A stretch of 64,000 nt of DNA from assembly GCA_036489975.1 (NCBI GenBank), contig DASXES010000071.1, positions 1 to 64,000 on the forward strand, in the 5' to 3' direction. The notes beneath the pieces were generated by a model. It had not been told where the DNA came from and did not search any database. It saw nothing but the letters and a program-made list of their open reading frames with translations. Of the stretch, positions 17,058 through 26,254 are shown in pieces. The stretch comes from Roseiarcus sp036489975 (GTDB lineage Bacteria > Pseudomonadota > Alphaproteobacteria > Rhizobiales > Beijerinckiaceae). Position 1 is the stretch's first letter. Each line of letters opens with the position of its first letter. A program made the position numbers and the translations under genes.

Positions 17058-18350
17058 TCAAACAATCCCCGAAGACGATCCGGCGACCGCGGGGCGTTCC
17101 TTCGCTTTGACGCGGCGATACTTCGACGCCCGATAGACCGCGATCGGATCGATCGCGCCGCCGTTGCGCACGCGCGCTTCGGCCAGAATTGGCGACACAT
17201 CGGCGACAAAGGCCGCCTTCAGAATACGGTGGCCGAGCATGGCGTCGTTGTCCGCTTGCGCCGCGCCGAGCGCGTTCCGGTTGACAATAAGGGCTTGCGC
17301 ATAAGCGCGCTGCGTCTCCATTGCCGAGGCCATCAGGCTTTCGATCGGGTCGGTCACGTTGTGCGACTGGTCGAGCATGTAGGCCGGATCGAAGCTCGGG
17401 GCGCGGCGGTGACTCGCCTCGACGAGTTCATTGAAGACGAGGAACAGGCGGAACGGGTCGATCGAGCCTGTGTCGAGGTCGTCGTCGCCGTATTTCGAAT
17501 CGTTGAAATGGAAGCCGGCGAGACGCTCGACGCGGATCAGCCGCGACACCACCTGCTCGATATTGACGTTCGGCGCATGGTGTCCAAGGTCAACCAGGCA
17601 GAACGCCTTCGGTCCCAGCGCCTCGGCGGCCATCAGGCTCGTGCCCCAGTCAGAAATGACGGTCGAATAGAACGCCGGCTCGTAGAGCTTGTGCTCGATG
17701 AACACGCGCCAGTCTCGAGGCAACCGCGCGTAAATCTCGGTCATCGATTCAAGATACCAGTCGAACACGCGGTTGAGGTTCGACTGACCGGGAAAGTTCG
17801 AGCCGTCGGCGATCCACACGGTGAGTGCTTTTGACCCAAGCTTCTGGCCGATTTCGATGCACTCGACGTTGTGGGCGATCGCCTGGTCGCGCACCGCCTT
17901 CTCGCTGTTGGCCAGCGAGCCGTATTTATAGGACAGCGTCTGTCCGGCTGCGTCCTGAAATGTGTTTGAGTTGACCGCGTCGAAGCCTACGCCGAGCGCT
18001 GCTGCGCGCTCAGCGAGCTCCCGATAATCGCTGACCTTGTCCCACGGGAGATGCGGCGAGCAGGTCGGCGTTGCGCGAGTGAGCTGATGTATGGCCGCGC
18101 AATCCTCGATCTTGTCGAAAATTCCGCGCGGCTCGCCCACGCCCGGGAAGCGCGCAAAGCGCGTCCCGCCCGTGCCGACGCCCCAGGTCGGAACCGCGAC
18201 TGCGAAGGCGGCGACCTTGGCGGTGACTGCCTCGATATCGACGCCGGAGCGTCCGAGCCGCCGGCCGAGCGCTGCATAGTCCTCGGCTTGGGCGGCGCCG
18301 AGTTTGGCGTTCTCCTCCGCAATCAGCGTGTCAGGGATGCGATAGGACAT
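17058..18350 (-). CDS. rhaI: L-rhamnose isomerase (RhaI, catabolic type)
   Basis: A 430-residue TIM-barrel isomerase of the Pseudomonas stutzeri/rhizobial RhaI type. Metal-site motifs appear as IEHKLYEP, LVDLGHHAPNVNIEQ, FHFNDSKYGDDDLD and the DP segment after it. It interconverts L-rhamnose and L-rhamnulose. It lies 28 bases downstream of rhaD on the same strand and is probably cotranscribed, matching the rhaDI unit known from rhizobia, where rhaDI is divergent from the transport operon. Confidence 0.93.
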   Translation of the reverse strand: MSYRIPDTLIAEENAKLGAAQAEDYAALGRRLGRSGVDIEAVTAKVAAFAVAVPTWGVGTGGTRFARFPGVGEPRGIFDKIEDCAAIHQLTRATPTCSPHLPWDKVSDYRELAERAAALGVGFDAVNSNTFQDAAGQTLSYKYGSLANSEKAVRDQAIAHNVECIEIGQKLGSKALTVWIADGSNFPGQSNLNRVFDWYLESMTEIYARLPRDWRVFIEHKLYEPAFYSTVISDWGTSLMAAEALGPKAFCLVDLGHHAPNVNIEQVVSRLIRVERLAGFHFNDSKYGDDDLDTGSIDPFRLFLVFNELVEASHRRAPSFDPAYMLDQSHNVTDPIESLMASAMETQRAYAQALIVNRNALGAAQADNDAMLGHRILKAAFVADVSPILAEARVRNGGAIDPIAVYRASKYRRVKAKERPAVAGSSSGIV

Positions 18351-18378
18351 CGCCGCTCCGTTTTACGAGTTCGTCCGC

Positions 18379-20484
18379 TCAGCGGGTGAAGCTCACCGCG
18401 TTGCCGGCGTCGACGTTGAGGATATTGCCGGTGCTCTTGGAGGACAGATCCGAGGCGAAATAATAGACCGCCTCCGCGATGTCCTCGGGGTACACGGACC
18501 GCTTCAACAGCGAGCGCTGCCGGTAGACCTCTTCGAGCTCATCCGCGCTCACCTTGTTCGACGCCGCGCGCTGGGCCCGCCATTCGCCCTGCCAGATCTT
18601 CGAGCCGCGCAGCACCGCGTCCGGATTGACAGTGTTGGCGCGGATGCCGAACGGCGCGCCTTCGAGCGCGATAGAGCGCGCAAGATGCACTTCCGCCGCC
18701 TTGGCCGCGCAATAGGCCGACGCGCCTGCAGAGGCGGCGAGCGCATTCTTCGAGGCGATGAAGACGATGGCGCCGCCGAGGCCCTGCTCCTTCATGATTC
18801 GATAGCCGCCGCGCGCGGCAAGGAAATACCCCGTCGCGAGGATCGACATGTTGCGGTTCCAAAGGTCGAGCGAGGTGTCCTCGAACGGTGCCGCAGAGGC
18901 GATGCCGGCGTTGGCGACGATGATGTCCATGCCGCCGAAGGCGAGGAGGGCCTCGTGAAAGGCGGCCTCGACGGAAGCCTCGCTCGTCACGTCGACGTGG
19001 ATTCCTGCGACCGCATCCTTGCCGTACCGCTTGCCGAACTCGGCGACCGCCGCATCGAGGCTCGGGGCGTCGATGTCGGCGAGCACGACGCAGGCGCCTT
19101 CGCCCATCAGCCGAGCGGCGATCGCTTTTCCGATGCCGCCCGCGCCGCCCGTCACCAGCGCGATCCGCCCGGCGAGCGATTTGGGCTTCGGCATACGCTG
19201 AAGCTTCGCCTCTTCGAGCAGCCAATATTCGATGTTGAAGGCTTCCTGCTCGTCAAGCCCGACGTAGCGGCCGACACCGGTCGCGCCACGCATCACATTG
19301 ATCGCGTTGAGGTAGAATTCCGAGGCGATGCGGGCGGTCGATTTGTCCTTGGCGAAGGAAAGCATGCCGACGCCCGGAACCAGATAGATCACCGCATTGG
19401 GATCGCGCATGGCAGGCGAGTCGGCATGCTTGCAGCGCTCGTAATACGCTCTGTAGCCGTCGCGGTAGCCGGAAAGCTCGTTGTCGAGCGATGCGATCAC
19501 GGCGTCGAGGTTGCGCGTCGCCGGGTCGTAAGGCAGCACGAGCGGGCGGATCTTCGTGCGCAGGAAGTGATCCGGGCAGGACGTGCCGAGCGCGGCCAGC
19601 GGCTTGAGATCGCGGGAATTGACGAACTCCAGCACCGCCGGCGCGTCGGTGAAATGCCCGATCTTGCGCTCGCTAGAGGAAATATGCTTGCGAATGGCGG
19701 GCAGGAGCTTCGCCGCGACATCGCGCCGGTCCGCCCGGGCCAGCGCCTCGACGCGCGGCCCCCCGAAAGCGTCGCCGCGCGCATTGGCGCCGAGCCATTG
19801 GGCCGCCTTGTTGATCATCTCGAGCGTGATTCGATAGCAGGCCTTCGAGGTCGGCCCCCAGGTGAAGAGACCGTGGCCTCCGAGCACCACGCCCTTCAGG
19901 TTCGGATTGGCCTCGGCCATCGCGCCGAGCTTGAGCCCGAGGTCGAAGCCCGGCCGCTGCCACGGCAGGAAGCCGAGCTCGCCGCCATAGATCTCGCGCG
20001 TCAGCGCCTCGGCCTTCTCGCTCGCGGCGATGGCGATCACCGCGTCGGCGTGAACGTGATCGACATGCGCGTGCGGAACGAATCCATGCAGCGTCGTGTC
20101 GATCGAGGTCGCGCGCGGATTGAGGTTGAAGGTGCAATGATTGTAGAGCGCGACCATCTCGTCCTCGTGCTCGACGCCGCGATAGATCGATTTGAGGCTG
20201 AGAAGCTTGTCCATGTAGAGCGTCGAGAAGCCGTCGAGCTTCATCGAGCCGATATCGCCGCCGGAACCCTTGACCCAAAGGACTTTTGTCGGCGCGCCGG
20301 TCAGGGGATCATTGGCCGTCACCTTGGCCGACGTGTTGCCGCCGCCGAAATTGGTGATGCGCAGGTCGCCGCCGAGCAGGTTGGAGCGGTAGAGGAGCTG
20401 GCCGGGTTCGTCGAGGGAGGCCGCATGCTCGTCGTCCCAGAGATCGGGCAACGGAGCGTCAAAACGAAGTTGGTCGCCGCCCAT
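18379..20484 (-). CDS. rhaD: Bifunctional rhamnulose-1-phosphate aldolase/short-chain dehydrogenase
   Basis: A 701-residue fusion. Residues 1 to about 420 form a class II aldolase domain, with GGGNTSAKV near the N-terminus and HAHVDHVHADAV as the metal-binding histidine cluster. Residues about 435-701 form an SDR with the NAD motif TGGAGGIGKAIA, NAGIAS and a catalytic YCAAK. The aldolase gives DHAP and L-lactaldehyde; the dehydrogenase half is thought to oxidise lactaldehyde. ATG 20484 is chosen over the upstream in-frame ATG at 20511 because GAGAGGAA lies eight bases before it. Divergent from rhaR. Confidence 0.93.
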   Translation of the reverse strand: MGGDQLRFDAPLPDLWDDEHAASLDEPGQLLYRSNLLGGDLRITNFGGGNTSAKVTANDPLTGAPTKVLWVKGSGGDIGSMKLDGFSTLYMDKLLSLKSIYRGVEHEDEMVALYNHCTFNLNPRATSIDTTLHGFVPHAHVDHVHADAVIAIAASEKAEALTREIYGGELGFLPWQRPGFDLGLKLGAMAEANPNLKGVVLGGHGLFTWGPTSKACYRITLEMINKAAQWLGANARGDAFGGPRVEALARADRRDVAAKLLPAIRKHISSSERKIGHFTDAPAVLEFVNSRDLKPLAALGTSCPDHFLRTKIRPLVLPYDPATRNLDAVIASLDNELSGYRDGYRAYYERCKHADSPAMRDPNAVIYLVPGVGMLSFAKDKSTARIASEFYLNAINVMRGATGVGRYVGLDEQEAFNIEYWLLEEAKLQRMPKPKSLAGRIALVTGGAGGIGKAIAARLMGEGACVVLADIDAPSLDAAVAEFGKRYGKDAVAGIHVDVTSEASVEAAFHEALLAFGGMDIIVANAGIASAAPFEDTSLDLWNRNMSILATGYFLAARGGYRIMKEQGLGGAIVFIASKNALAASAGASAYCAAKAAEVHLARSIALEGAPFGIRANTVNPDAVLRGSKIWQGEWRAQRAASNKVSADELEEVYRQRSLLKRSVYPEDIAEAVYYFASDLSSKSTGNILNVDAGNAVSFTR

Positions 20485-20669
20485 GGGTCCGTTCCTCTCG
20501 ATGACGTGCAATTTTCAGCAACCAATAGGCAAACGATCGAAATCGGTCAACGTTCTTGCGTGTTGTGCTCCGGCCATGAGCGGGTTTTGATCGAGGTTGA
20601 TTGACATGGCGTCCGGCCCTATGGCAGTGACACTGGCAACGATAGATAACCGGGGGAACGACAGGGCAC
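20485..20669. promoter_or_regulatory. Divergent rhaD/rhaR promoter region
   Basis: A 185-base gap between the two rhamnose transcription units. It contains two GATCGA-based direct repeats, at 20535-20540 (GATCGAAATCGGT) and 20589-20594 (GATCGAGGTTGAT). These are candidate sites for the DeoR-type RhaR. Definite -35 and -10 boxes were not recognised. Confidence 0.3.
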
Positions 20670-21481
20670 ATGCGCGAGAGACAGCGCGTCGAAATCGTCC
20701 GCGAGCTGCTCGCCGCGCAAGGCTTCCTTTCAATTTCCGACCTGATGGCTGCGACGGGCGTCTCCGCCGCTTCGGCCCGGCGTGACGCTGGGCGCCTCGC
20801 GGCGGCCGGCTACGGCGAACGGGTCTACGGCGGCATCCAGGCGGTTCGCGACGCATTGTCCCGACGGATGAGTCAGGGGTCGCTCGAGACGCCGGCTTTC
20901 GACATCAGCCGGGCGATCAACGTTGAAGCCAAACGCGCCATTGCGCGCCGCGCGCTCGACATGTGCGTCGACGGCGACGCGATCGTCATCAAGGCGGCTC
21001 AACCACGTTCCAGATGGCGGAGTTCCTGCGCCATAGGCGGCTCAAGATCCTGACCAACTCTTATCCGCTCGCTGAGTTTCTCATTCGTGAAACGCACAAC
21101 CGCGTCGCCTTGCCAGGCGGCGAGGTCTACCGCGAGCAGAAAATCATCGTCGCCCCATTCGATGACGACGCGATCCAGCACTATTCGGCGCGCATCATGT
21201 TCATGAGCGCCATCTCGATCGGCCCCTTGGGTGTGATCGAGGGCGACCCCCTTATCGCGCGCGCGGAGATGAAGCTTCTGCGCCGCGCGGACAAGCTGGT
21301 CGTTCTGGCGGACGCTTCGAAATTCGCCCAGCGCGGTAGCCTCGTGGTCTGCCCGCTCAGCCGCATTCACGCGCTCATAGCCGACCGCGCCGCGCCGCCG
21401 GAAGCGCTCGCCATGCTGCGCGGCGCCGGCGTCGAGACGATTGTCGTCGATTCCGAGACGCGCGCGACGGAGGCGGCGTGA
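20670..21481 (+). pseudogene. rhaR: DeoR-family rhamnose regulator, disrupted by a one-base deletion
   Basis: The first frame (from ATG 20670) gives the DeoR helix-turn-helix (LSISDLMAATGVSAASARRD) and the start of the effector domain up to VDGDAIVI. The family motif GGSTTF continues only in another frame (GGSTTFQMAEFL), which then runs to the TGA at 21479-21481. The natural reading would be ATC-AAC-GGC-GGC, but the sequence has ATCAAGGCGGC at 20988-20998, so one base seems missing near 20992. Restored, the protein would have about 270 residues, the normal length. Either rhaR is inactive and the rhamnose genes have lost this control, or the deletion is a sequence error. Confidence 0.8.
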
Positions 21482-23028
21482 GCGCGGCGCTGAAGACTGA
21501 CCCCGCGCCTGTACGAGCCGTTCCGCTGCTCGAGGTGCGTGAGATCGAGAAGACGTTTCCGGGCGTGCGCGCGCTCTCTGGCGTTTCGTTCGACGTTCGC
21601 GCGGGCGAGGTCCACGCCCTCCTCGGCGAGAACGGGGCGGGAAAATCGACGCTGATCAAGATCGTGTCCGGCGTGTATGAGCCCGACGCAGGTTCGATGC
21701 TGGTCGACGGGACGACGGTCCAGTTTTCCGCGCCGGACGACGCGCGCCGCGCGGGAGTCGCGACGATCTATCAGGAGCTCTTGCTGTTTCCCGAGCTCAG
21801 CGTCGCCGAGAACATCTTCTTGGGTCACGCTCCGCAGGCGGGCGCTGGCCGCATCGACTGGCGGGCGATGCGCGCGAAGGCCCAGCACCTGCTCGATTCG
21901 CTCGAAATCGACGATCTCGTCCCCGATCAGATCGTCGGCGCGCTGACCGTCGGTAACCGCCAGCGCGTCGAGATTTTGCGCGCGCTGTCGCATGACGCGC
22001 GCATCCTCATCATGGACGAGCCGACCGCCGCGCTCACCGAAAGCGACGTGACGCGCCTGTTTGACGTCGTGCGTCGTCTCAAGCGGCGGGGCGTCGGGAT
22101 CGTCTACATCAGCCATCGCCTCGACGAGATCTTCGCCATCGCCGATCGCGTCACAGTGCTGCGCGACGGCGCCTATGTCGGCTCGCGCGATGTCGGCGAC
22201 ACCAACGCCGCCGAGCTCGTGCAGATGATGGTCGGGCGCAGGATCGACAATCTCTTTCCGAAGACGACGGCGCCGATCGGCGCGCCCGTCCTTGAGGCGC
22301 GCGATCTCGTGCGCCGGCCGCTGACCAAGGGCGTGAGCCTCACCGTGAGAGCCGGAGAGATCGTCGGCCTCGCGGGCCTCGTGGGGTCGGGCCGCAGCGA
22401 ACTGGCGCAGACGCTGTTCGGCATGACGCCGGCCGAATCGGGCGAGATCCGGCTCAACGGCGAAGTCGTGCGGATCGATTCGCCGGGAGCCGCGCGGGCA
22501 AGGGGCCTCGCTTATGTGCCCGAGGATCGCGCCGCGCAGGGCCTCGTCCGGCGGATGAGCGTTCTGCACAACTTCTCGCTTGCCGCGCTCGGCGCGCTGT
22601 CGCACGCCGGGTTTATCGATCGGGCGAGCGAGCGGCGGATGGCGCAGGAAGGCGTCAAGCGATTCAGCGTGAAGACGAGTTCGGTCGATGAGATCGCGGG
22701 GCGCCTTTCGGGCGGCAACCAGCAGAAAATCGTGCTTGGCAAGTGGCTCGCCAATAACCCCAAGCTGCTCATCCTCGACGAACCGACGCGGGGCATCGAC
22801 GTCGGCGCCAAGGCTGAGATCCATCGCCTGATGAGTCAGCTCGCCGGCGAGGGCGTCGCCATCCTGATGATTTCGAGCGAGTTGCCCGAGGTTCTGGGCA
22901 TGAGCGACCGCGTGCTGGTCATGCGCGAGGGCCGGCTCGTCGGCGAGTTCGACCGCGCGCAAGCGACCTCCGAGGCGGTCGGCGCTGCGATGATGGGGGA
23001 AACGTCGAGCGCGGGGAGGGCGGCTTGA
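21478..23028 (+). CDS. rhaT: Rhamnose ABC transporter, ATP-binding protein
   Basis: A 516-residue sugar-type ATPase with two nucleotide-binding halves. The N-terminal half has GENGAGKST and DEPTAALTESD; the C-terminal half has the degenerate GLVGSGRSEL, LSGGNQQKIVLGKW and DEPTRGIDVG. This layout is typical of ribose/rhamnose importers. The GTG start overlaps the rhaR stop as GTGA. Together with RhaP, RhaQ and RhaS it forms the L-rhamnose importer described in rhizobia; here rhaS comes after rhaQ. Confidence 0.9.
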   Translation: MSAALKTDPAPVRAVPLLEVREIEKTFPGVRALSGVSFDVRAGEVHALLGENGAGKSTLIKIVSGVYEPDAGSMLVDGTTVQFSAPDDARRAGVATIYQELLLFPELSVAENIFLGHAPQAGAGRIDWRAMRAKAQHLLDSLEIDDLVPDQIVGALTVGNRQRVEILRALSHDARILIMDEPTAALTESDVTRLFDVVRRLKRRGVGIVYISHRLDEIFAIADRVTVLRDGAYVGSRDVGDTNAAELVQMMVGRRIDNLFPKTTAPIGAPVLEARDLVRRPLTKGVSLTVRAGEIVGLAGLVGSGRSELAQTLFGMTPAESGEIRLNGEVVRIDSPGAARARGLAYVPEDRAAQGLVRRMSVLHNFSLAALGALSHAGFIDRASERRMAQEGVKRFSVKTSSVDEIAGRLSGGNQQKIVLGKWLANNPKLLILDEPTRGIDVGAKAEIHRLMSQLAGEGVAILMISSELPEVLGMSDRVLVMREGRLVGEFDRAQATSEAVGAAMMGETSSAGRAA

Positions 23029-24020
23029 GCGCGACCACGATCGCAAGCCCAGGCTACGCCCGCCGCGCCGCGTTTCGCCGCCTCGTCGGCCAGGAGGCCC
23101 TGCTCGCGGTTGCGATCATTGGCCTCGCCATTGTGGTCGGCCTTATCAACCCGCGCTTCCTCGCGACGCGGAACCTTTCCGACCTTTTGCTCGGCAACGC
23201 CTATATCGCAATCGCCGCGATCGGCATGTCGATGGTGATCATCTCCGGCAACATCGATATTTCCGTCGGCGCGCTGATTGGGGTTTTGGCGACGATCAGC
23301 GGCTCGCTGGCCGTCGCGGGCGCGCCGATTGTCATCGCCTGGGTCGTTCCGATCCTTGTCGGCGTCGCGGTGATGGCGGCGCAGGGAGCGATCGTGGCCT
23401 ATCTCCGCATCCCCTCGATCGTCGTCACCCTCGGCATGCTTTCGATTCTCAAAGGCGGCCTCATCAGCGTGACCGGCGGCAAATGGATCACCGACCTACC
23501 GCAGGACTTCCACCTCGCCGACCTCTCCCTGTTCGGCGTCCCGATGCCGGTGATAATCATGGTGCTCGCCACCGTGCTCGCGGCGCTGTGGATGCGCAAT
23601 TCGCCGAGCGGGCGGGCGATCTACGCCACTGGCGGCAACCCCGAGGCCGCGCGCCTCTGCGGCGTCAATCCGCAACGCACCGTCCTGATGGTGTTTGCGC
23701 TGCATGGACTCTTCGCCGGAATCGCCTCGCTCGTCTATGCGACCCAGCTCAGGGTGATCCAGTCGACCACCCCGCAGGGTCTGGAGCTCACCATCATTAC
23801 CGCGGCGGTGGTCGGCGGCGTCAGCATCCTGGGGGGCGTCGGCACCGTCGTGGGCTCGACGCTGGCGGCCATTCTCATCGCCGAAATCACGAGCGCGCTC
23901 GTCTTCATCAACGTTTCCCCCTACTGGACGGACGCCTTGCGCGGCGCGCTCATTCTCGCCACCGTGATCGCTGACATCCTGCGGCGCCAGCGCCGCGCCG
24001 CCCAGGGGTGGAAGCGATGA
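23025..24020 (+). CDS. rhaP: Rhamnose ABC transporter, permease
   Basis: A 331-residue permease of the RbsC/AraH type with about eight to ten hydrophobic segments. The family signature GNIDISVGALIGV and the loop ATGGNPEAARLCGVNPQR are present. The TTG start overlaps the rhaT stop as TTGA and follows GGGGAGGG. It pairs with RhaQ as the second membrane subunit. Confidence 0.88.
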   Translation: MSATTIASPGYARRAAFRRLVGQEALLAVAIIGLAIVVGLINPRFLATRNLSDLLLGNAYIAIAAIGMSMVIISGNIDISVGALIGVLATISGSLAVAGAPIVIAWVVPILVGVAVMAAQGAIVAYLRIPSIVVTLGMLSILKGGLISVTGGKWITDLPQDFHLADLSLFGVPMPVIIMVLATVLAALWMRNSPSGRAIYATGGNPEAARLCGVNPQRTVLMVFALHGLFAGIASLVYATQLRVIQSTTPQGLELTIITAAVVGGVSILGGVGTVVGSTLAAILIAEITSALVFINVSPYWTDALRGALILATVIADILRRQRRAAQGWKR

Positions 24021-24988
24021 GTCTGGGCGTCGAGACCCGGGCGTTTCGCGTGTCCCCGTGGCTCAAGCGGCACGAGACGCTGCTCGCGCTTATCCTTCTG
24101 ATCGCGCTCGTCGGCCTCGGCGCGTTCAACGACCGCTTTCTCACCATCGACAACCTTCTCGACCAGGGTCGTTTCATCAGCGAGATCGGCCTGATCGCGC
24201 TGCCGATGACCTTCATCATCATCACCGGCGGCATTGACCTCTCGGTCGGCGCGATCGTGGGTTTATGCGCGATCATGCTCGGCTATTCGTGGAAGAACTT
24301 CGGCTTTCCGCTGCCGCTCGCGATTGCCTTCGCCCTCGCCGTCGGCGCGCTCGCGGGCTTCGTCAACGGCCTCGTCATCACCCGCGTGAAAGTGCCGCCG
24401 CTCATCATGACGATCGCGACGCTTGCGCTCTATCGTGGTCTCGCAGAGGGGATAAGCCAGGCGCGCTCGGTGCGCGGCTATCCGGAATGGTTCTATTTTC
24501 TTGGCCAGGGAAGCGTTTTCGGCGTGCCGACGCAGCTTCTGGTTCTGATCGTCCTCATCGTGATCGCGGGCATCGCGCTCGACCGCACGACCTTTGGCCG
24601 CACGCTCTACGCGATCGGCGCGAACGAGACGGCGGCCCGCTTCTCGGCCCTGCCGGTCGATCGGGTGAAACTCATCGTCTACACATTGTCCGGCCTGGCG
24701 TCAGGCCTCGCCGCCTGGGTCCTCGTCTCGCGGGTGACGACTACGCGGATGGATATGGGCGCCGGATACGAGCTCGACGTCATCGCCGCCGTCGTTCTCG
24801 GCGGCGCCAGCATCTTCGGCGGCTCCGGCACCATCTGGGGCACCGTGATCGGCCTCGTCATGATCCAGCTCTTGAAGAACGGTCTGGCGTTGACGGGAGT
24901 CAAGGGCGACGCGACAATCGTCGTCATCGGCGTCGCGCTCATTCTTTCGGTGCTCATCGCGAGCTCGCTCGAGCGCCGCCGGGACTGA
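24017..24988 (+). CDS. rhaQ: Rhamnose ABC transporter, permease
   Basis: A 323-residue permease, paralogous to RhaP, with GGIDLSVGAIVGLCA and the loop AIGANETAARFSALPVDR. ATG 24017 overlaps the rhaP stop as ATGA; an in-frame upstream start exists at 24008 but the coupling favours 24017. The membrane topology is that of the branched/ribose permease superfamily. Confidence 0.88.
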   Translation: MSLGVETRAFRVSPWLKRHETLLALILLIALVGLGAFNDRFLTIDNLLDQGRFISEIGLIALPMTFIIITGGIDLSVGAIVGLCAIMLGYSWKNFGFPLPLAIAFALAVGALAGFVNGLVITRVKVPPLIMTIATLALYRGLAEGISQARSVRGYPEWFYFLGQGSVFGVPTQLLVLIVLIVIAGIALDRTTFGRTLYAIGANETAARFSALPVDRVKLIVYTLSGLASGLAAWVLVSRVTTTRMDMGAGYELDVIAAVVLGGASIFGGSGTIWGTVIGLVMIQLLKNGLALTGVKGDATIVVIGVALILSVLIASSLERRRD

Positions 24989-25037
24989 ATACGAGAAATC
25001 GGCCGCGCTCATGCGGCGAATAAGGGAGGAAGCAAAG

Positions 25038-26159
25038 ATGAAGTCGAGATTCCTGTTGGCGACGACCGCGGCCCTCGCCCTTGCGGCGTGGACGACCCAG
25101 GCGAGCGCCGCCAGCAAATGGGACGGCGCCGATGACCTGCCGACGAGCCCGCTCGCCTGCGGCGCGGGCGAGGCCGCGGCCCCGGCGGCGGCCAAGCCGT
25201 ATGACGGCGGCCAGCCGACCAACCCGCCCAACAAGGCGGGCAAGGAGATCACGATTGTCGACGTGCCGAAGCTGATCGGCATCGGCTACTTCAACGCGAC
25301 TTCCAAGGGCATGCAGGATGCCGCCAAGGAACTCGGCAATGTGAAGGTGACGACCGACGGGCCGACGGAAGCCAAGATCGACGAGCAGATCAAGTTCATC
25401 GACAATTACATCACCCGCGGCGTCGACGGCATCCTGTTCGCCGCCAACGATCCGGTCGCCATCGCTCCGGTCCTCAAGAAGGCCTTGTCGAAGGGCGTCC
25501 ATGTCGTCGGCTACGACGCCAACTCGACCCCCGACGCGCGCGAATGGTTCGTCAACCAGGCGGAGTTCAATGGCATCGGCAAATCGATGATGGACTCGAT
25601 GGCCAAGGAGATCGGCGAGGACGGCAGCTTCGCCATCGTCACCTCCACCTTCACCACGCCGAACCAGGCGCGCTGGATCGCCGAGATGCAGGCCTATACC
25701 GAAAAGTGCCACCCGAAGATGAAGTGGCTGGAGACTGTCGAAGCGCAGGAGGACAACAACCTGTCGTTCAATCAGGCGACGACGCTGATCAATAAATACG
25801 GCGACAAGCTCAAGGGTCTGTTCGGCATGACGTCGGTCGCGACGCCGGCTTCCGCCGAAGCGGTCACCAAGGCCGGCCAGTGCGGCAAGGTCGCGGTGGT
25901 CGGCCTCGCGACGCCGAACGCGATGAAGCCTTACCTCAAGACCGACTGCGTCAAGTCGGTGGTGCTCTGGAATCCGATCGACCTCGGCTACGCCGCGACT
26001 TATGCGATGCGCGCGGTTGTCGATGGCAAGCTCAAGCCCGGCTCGACCTCGGTCGAAGCGGGCAAGCTCGGCAAGCTGAACGTCGTCAACGGCAGCGAAA
26101 TCCTACTCGGGGCCCCCTTCATCTACACCAAGGAGAACATCGACAAGTTCGACTTCTAG
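25038..26159 (+). CDS. rhaS: Rhamnose ABC transporter, periplasmic substrate-binding protein
   Basis: A 373-residue protein with a Sec signal peptide (MKSRFLLATTAALALAAWTTQASA). A short Pro/Ala linker leads into a type I periplasmic-binding fold (IGIGYFNATSKGMQDAAKEL, FAANDPVAIAPVLKKAL, GYDANSTP). It captures the sugar for RhaTPQ. The start is set by AGGGAGG nine bases upstream. A strongly structured intergenic element follows, which may protect its mRNA. Confidence 0.9.
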   Translation: MKSRFLLATTAALALAAWTTQASAASKWDGADDLPTSPLACGAGEAAAPAAAKPYDGGQPTNPPNKAGKEITIVDVPKLIGIGYFNATSKGMQDAAKELGNVKVTTDGPTEAKIDEQIKFIDNYITRGVDGILFAANDPVAIAPVLKKALSKGVHVVGYDANSTPDAREWFVNQAEFNGIGKSMMDSMAKEIGEDGSFAIVTSTFTTPNQARWIAEMQAYTEKCHPKMKWLETVEAQEDNNLSFNQATTLINKYGDKLKGLFGMTSVATPASAEAVTKAGQCGKVAVVGLATPNAMKPYLKTDCVKSVVLWNPIDLGYAATYAMRAVVDGKLKPGSTSVEAGKLGKLNVVNGSEILLGAPFIYTKENIDKFDF

Positions 26160-26177
26160 GACGTTCCCACCCGATTG

Positions 26178-26235
26178 CCCTCTCCCATAGCCCGTCGAGA
26201 GACGGGCGTCTTTTCAGACGCCGTTTGGGAGAGGG
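26178..26235. repeat. Structured palindromic element between rhaS and rhaK
   Basis: An outer stem CCCTCTCCCA (26178-26187) and TGGGAGAGGG (26226-26235) encloses two further perfect hairpins, CCCGTC-GAGA-GACGGG (26191-26206) and GCGTCT-TTTC-AGACGC (26207-26222). The RNA would fold as a three-way junction. CCCTCTCCC...GGGAGAGGG palindromes recur in many GC-rich bacterial genomes, so this may be a dispersed repeat. Confidence 0.75.
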
Positions 26236-26254
26236 TAGGGGTGAGGCCACGCCC

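Noticed and set aside
18685..20604. 639-codon plus-strand frame opposite rhaD
   Set aside because: Antisense shadow of rhaD; composition is low-quality and no motif is seen.
21367..23046. 559-codon minus-strand frame opposite rhaT
   Set aside because: Antisense shadow of a gene with intact Walker motifs on the plus strand.
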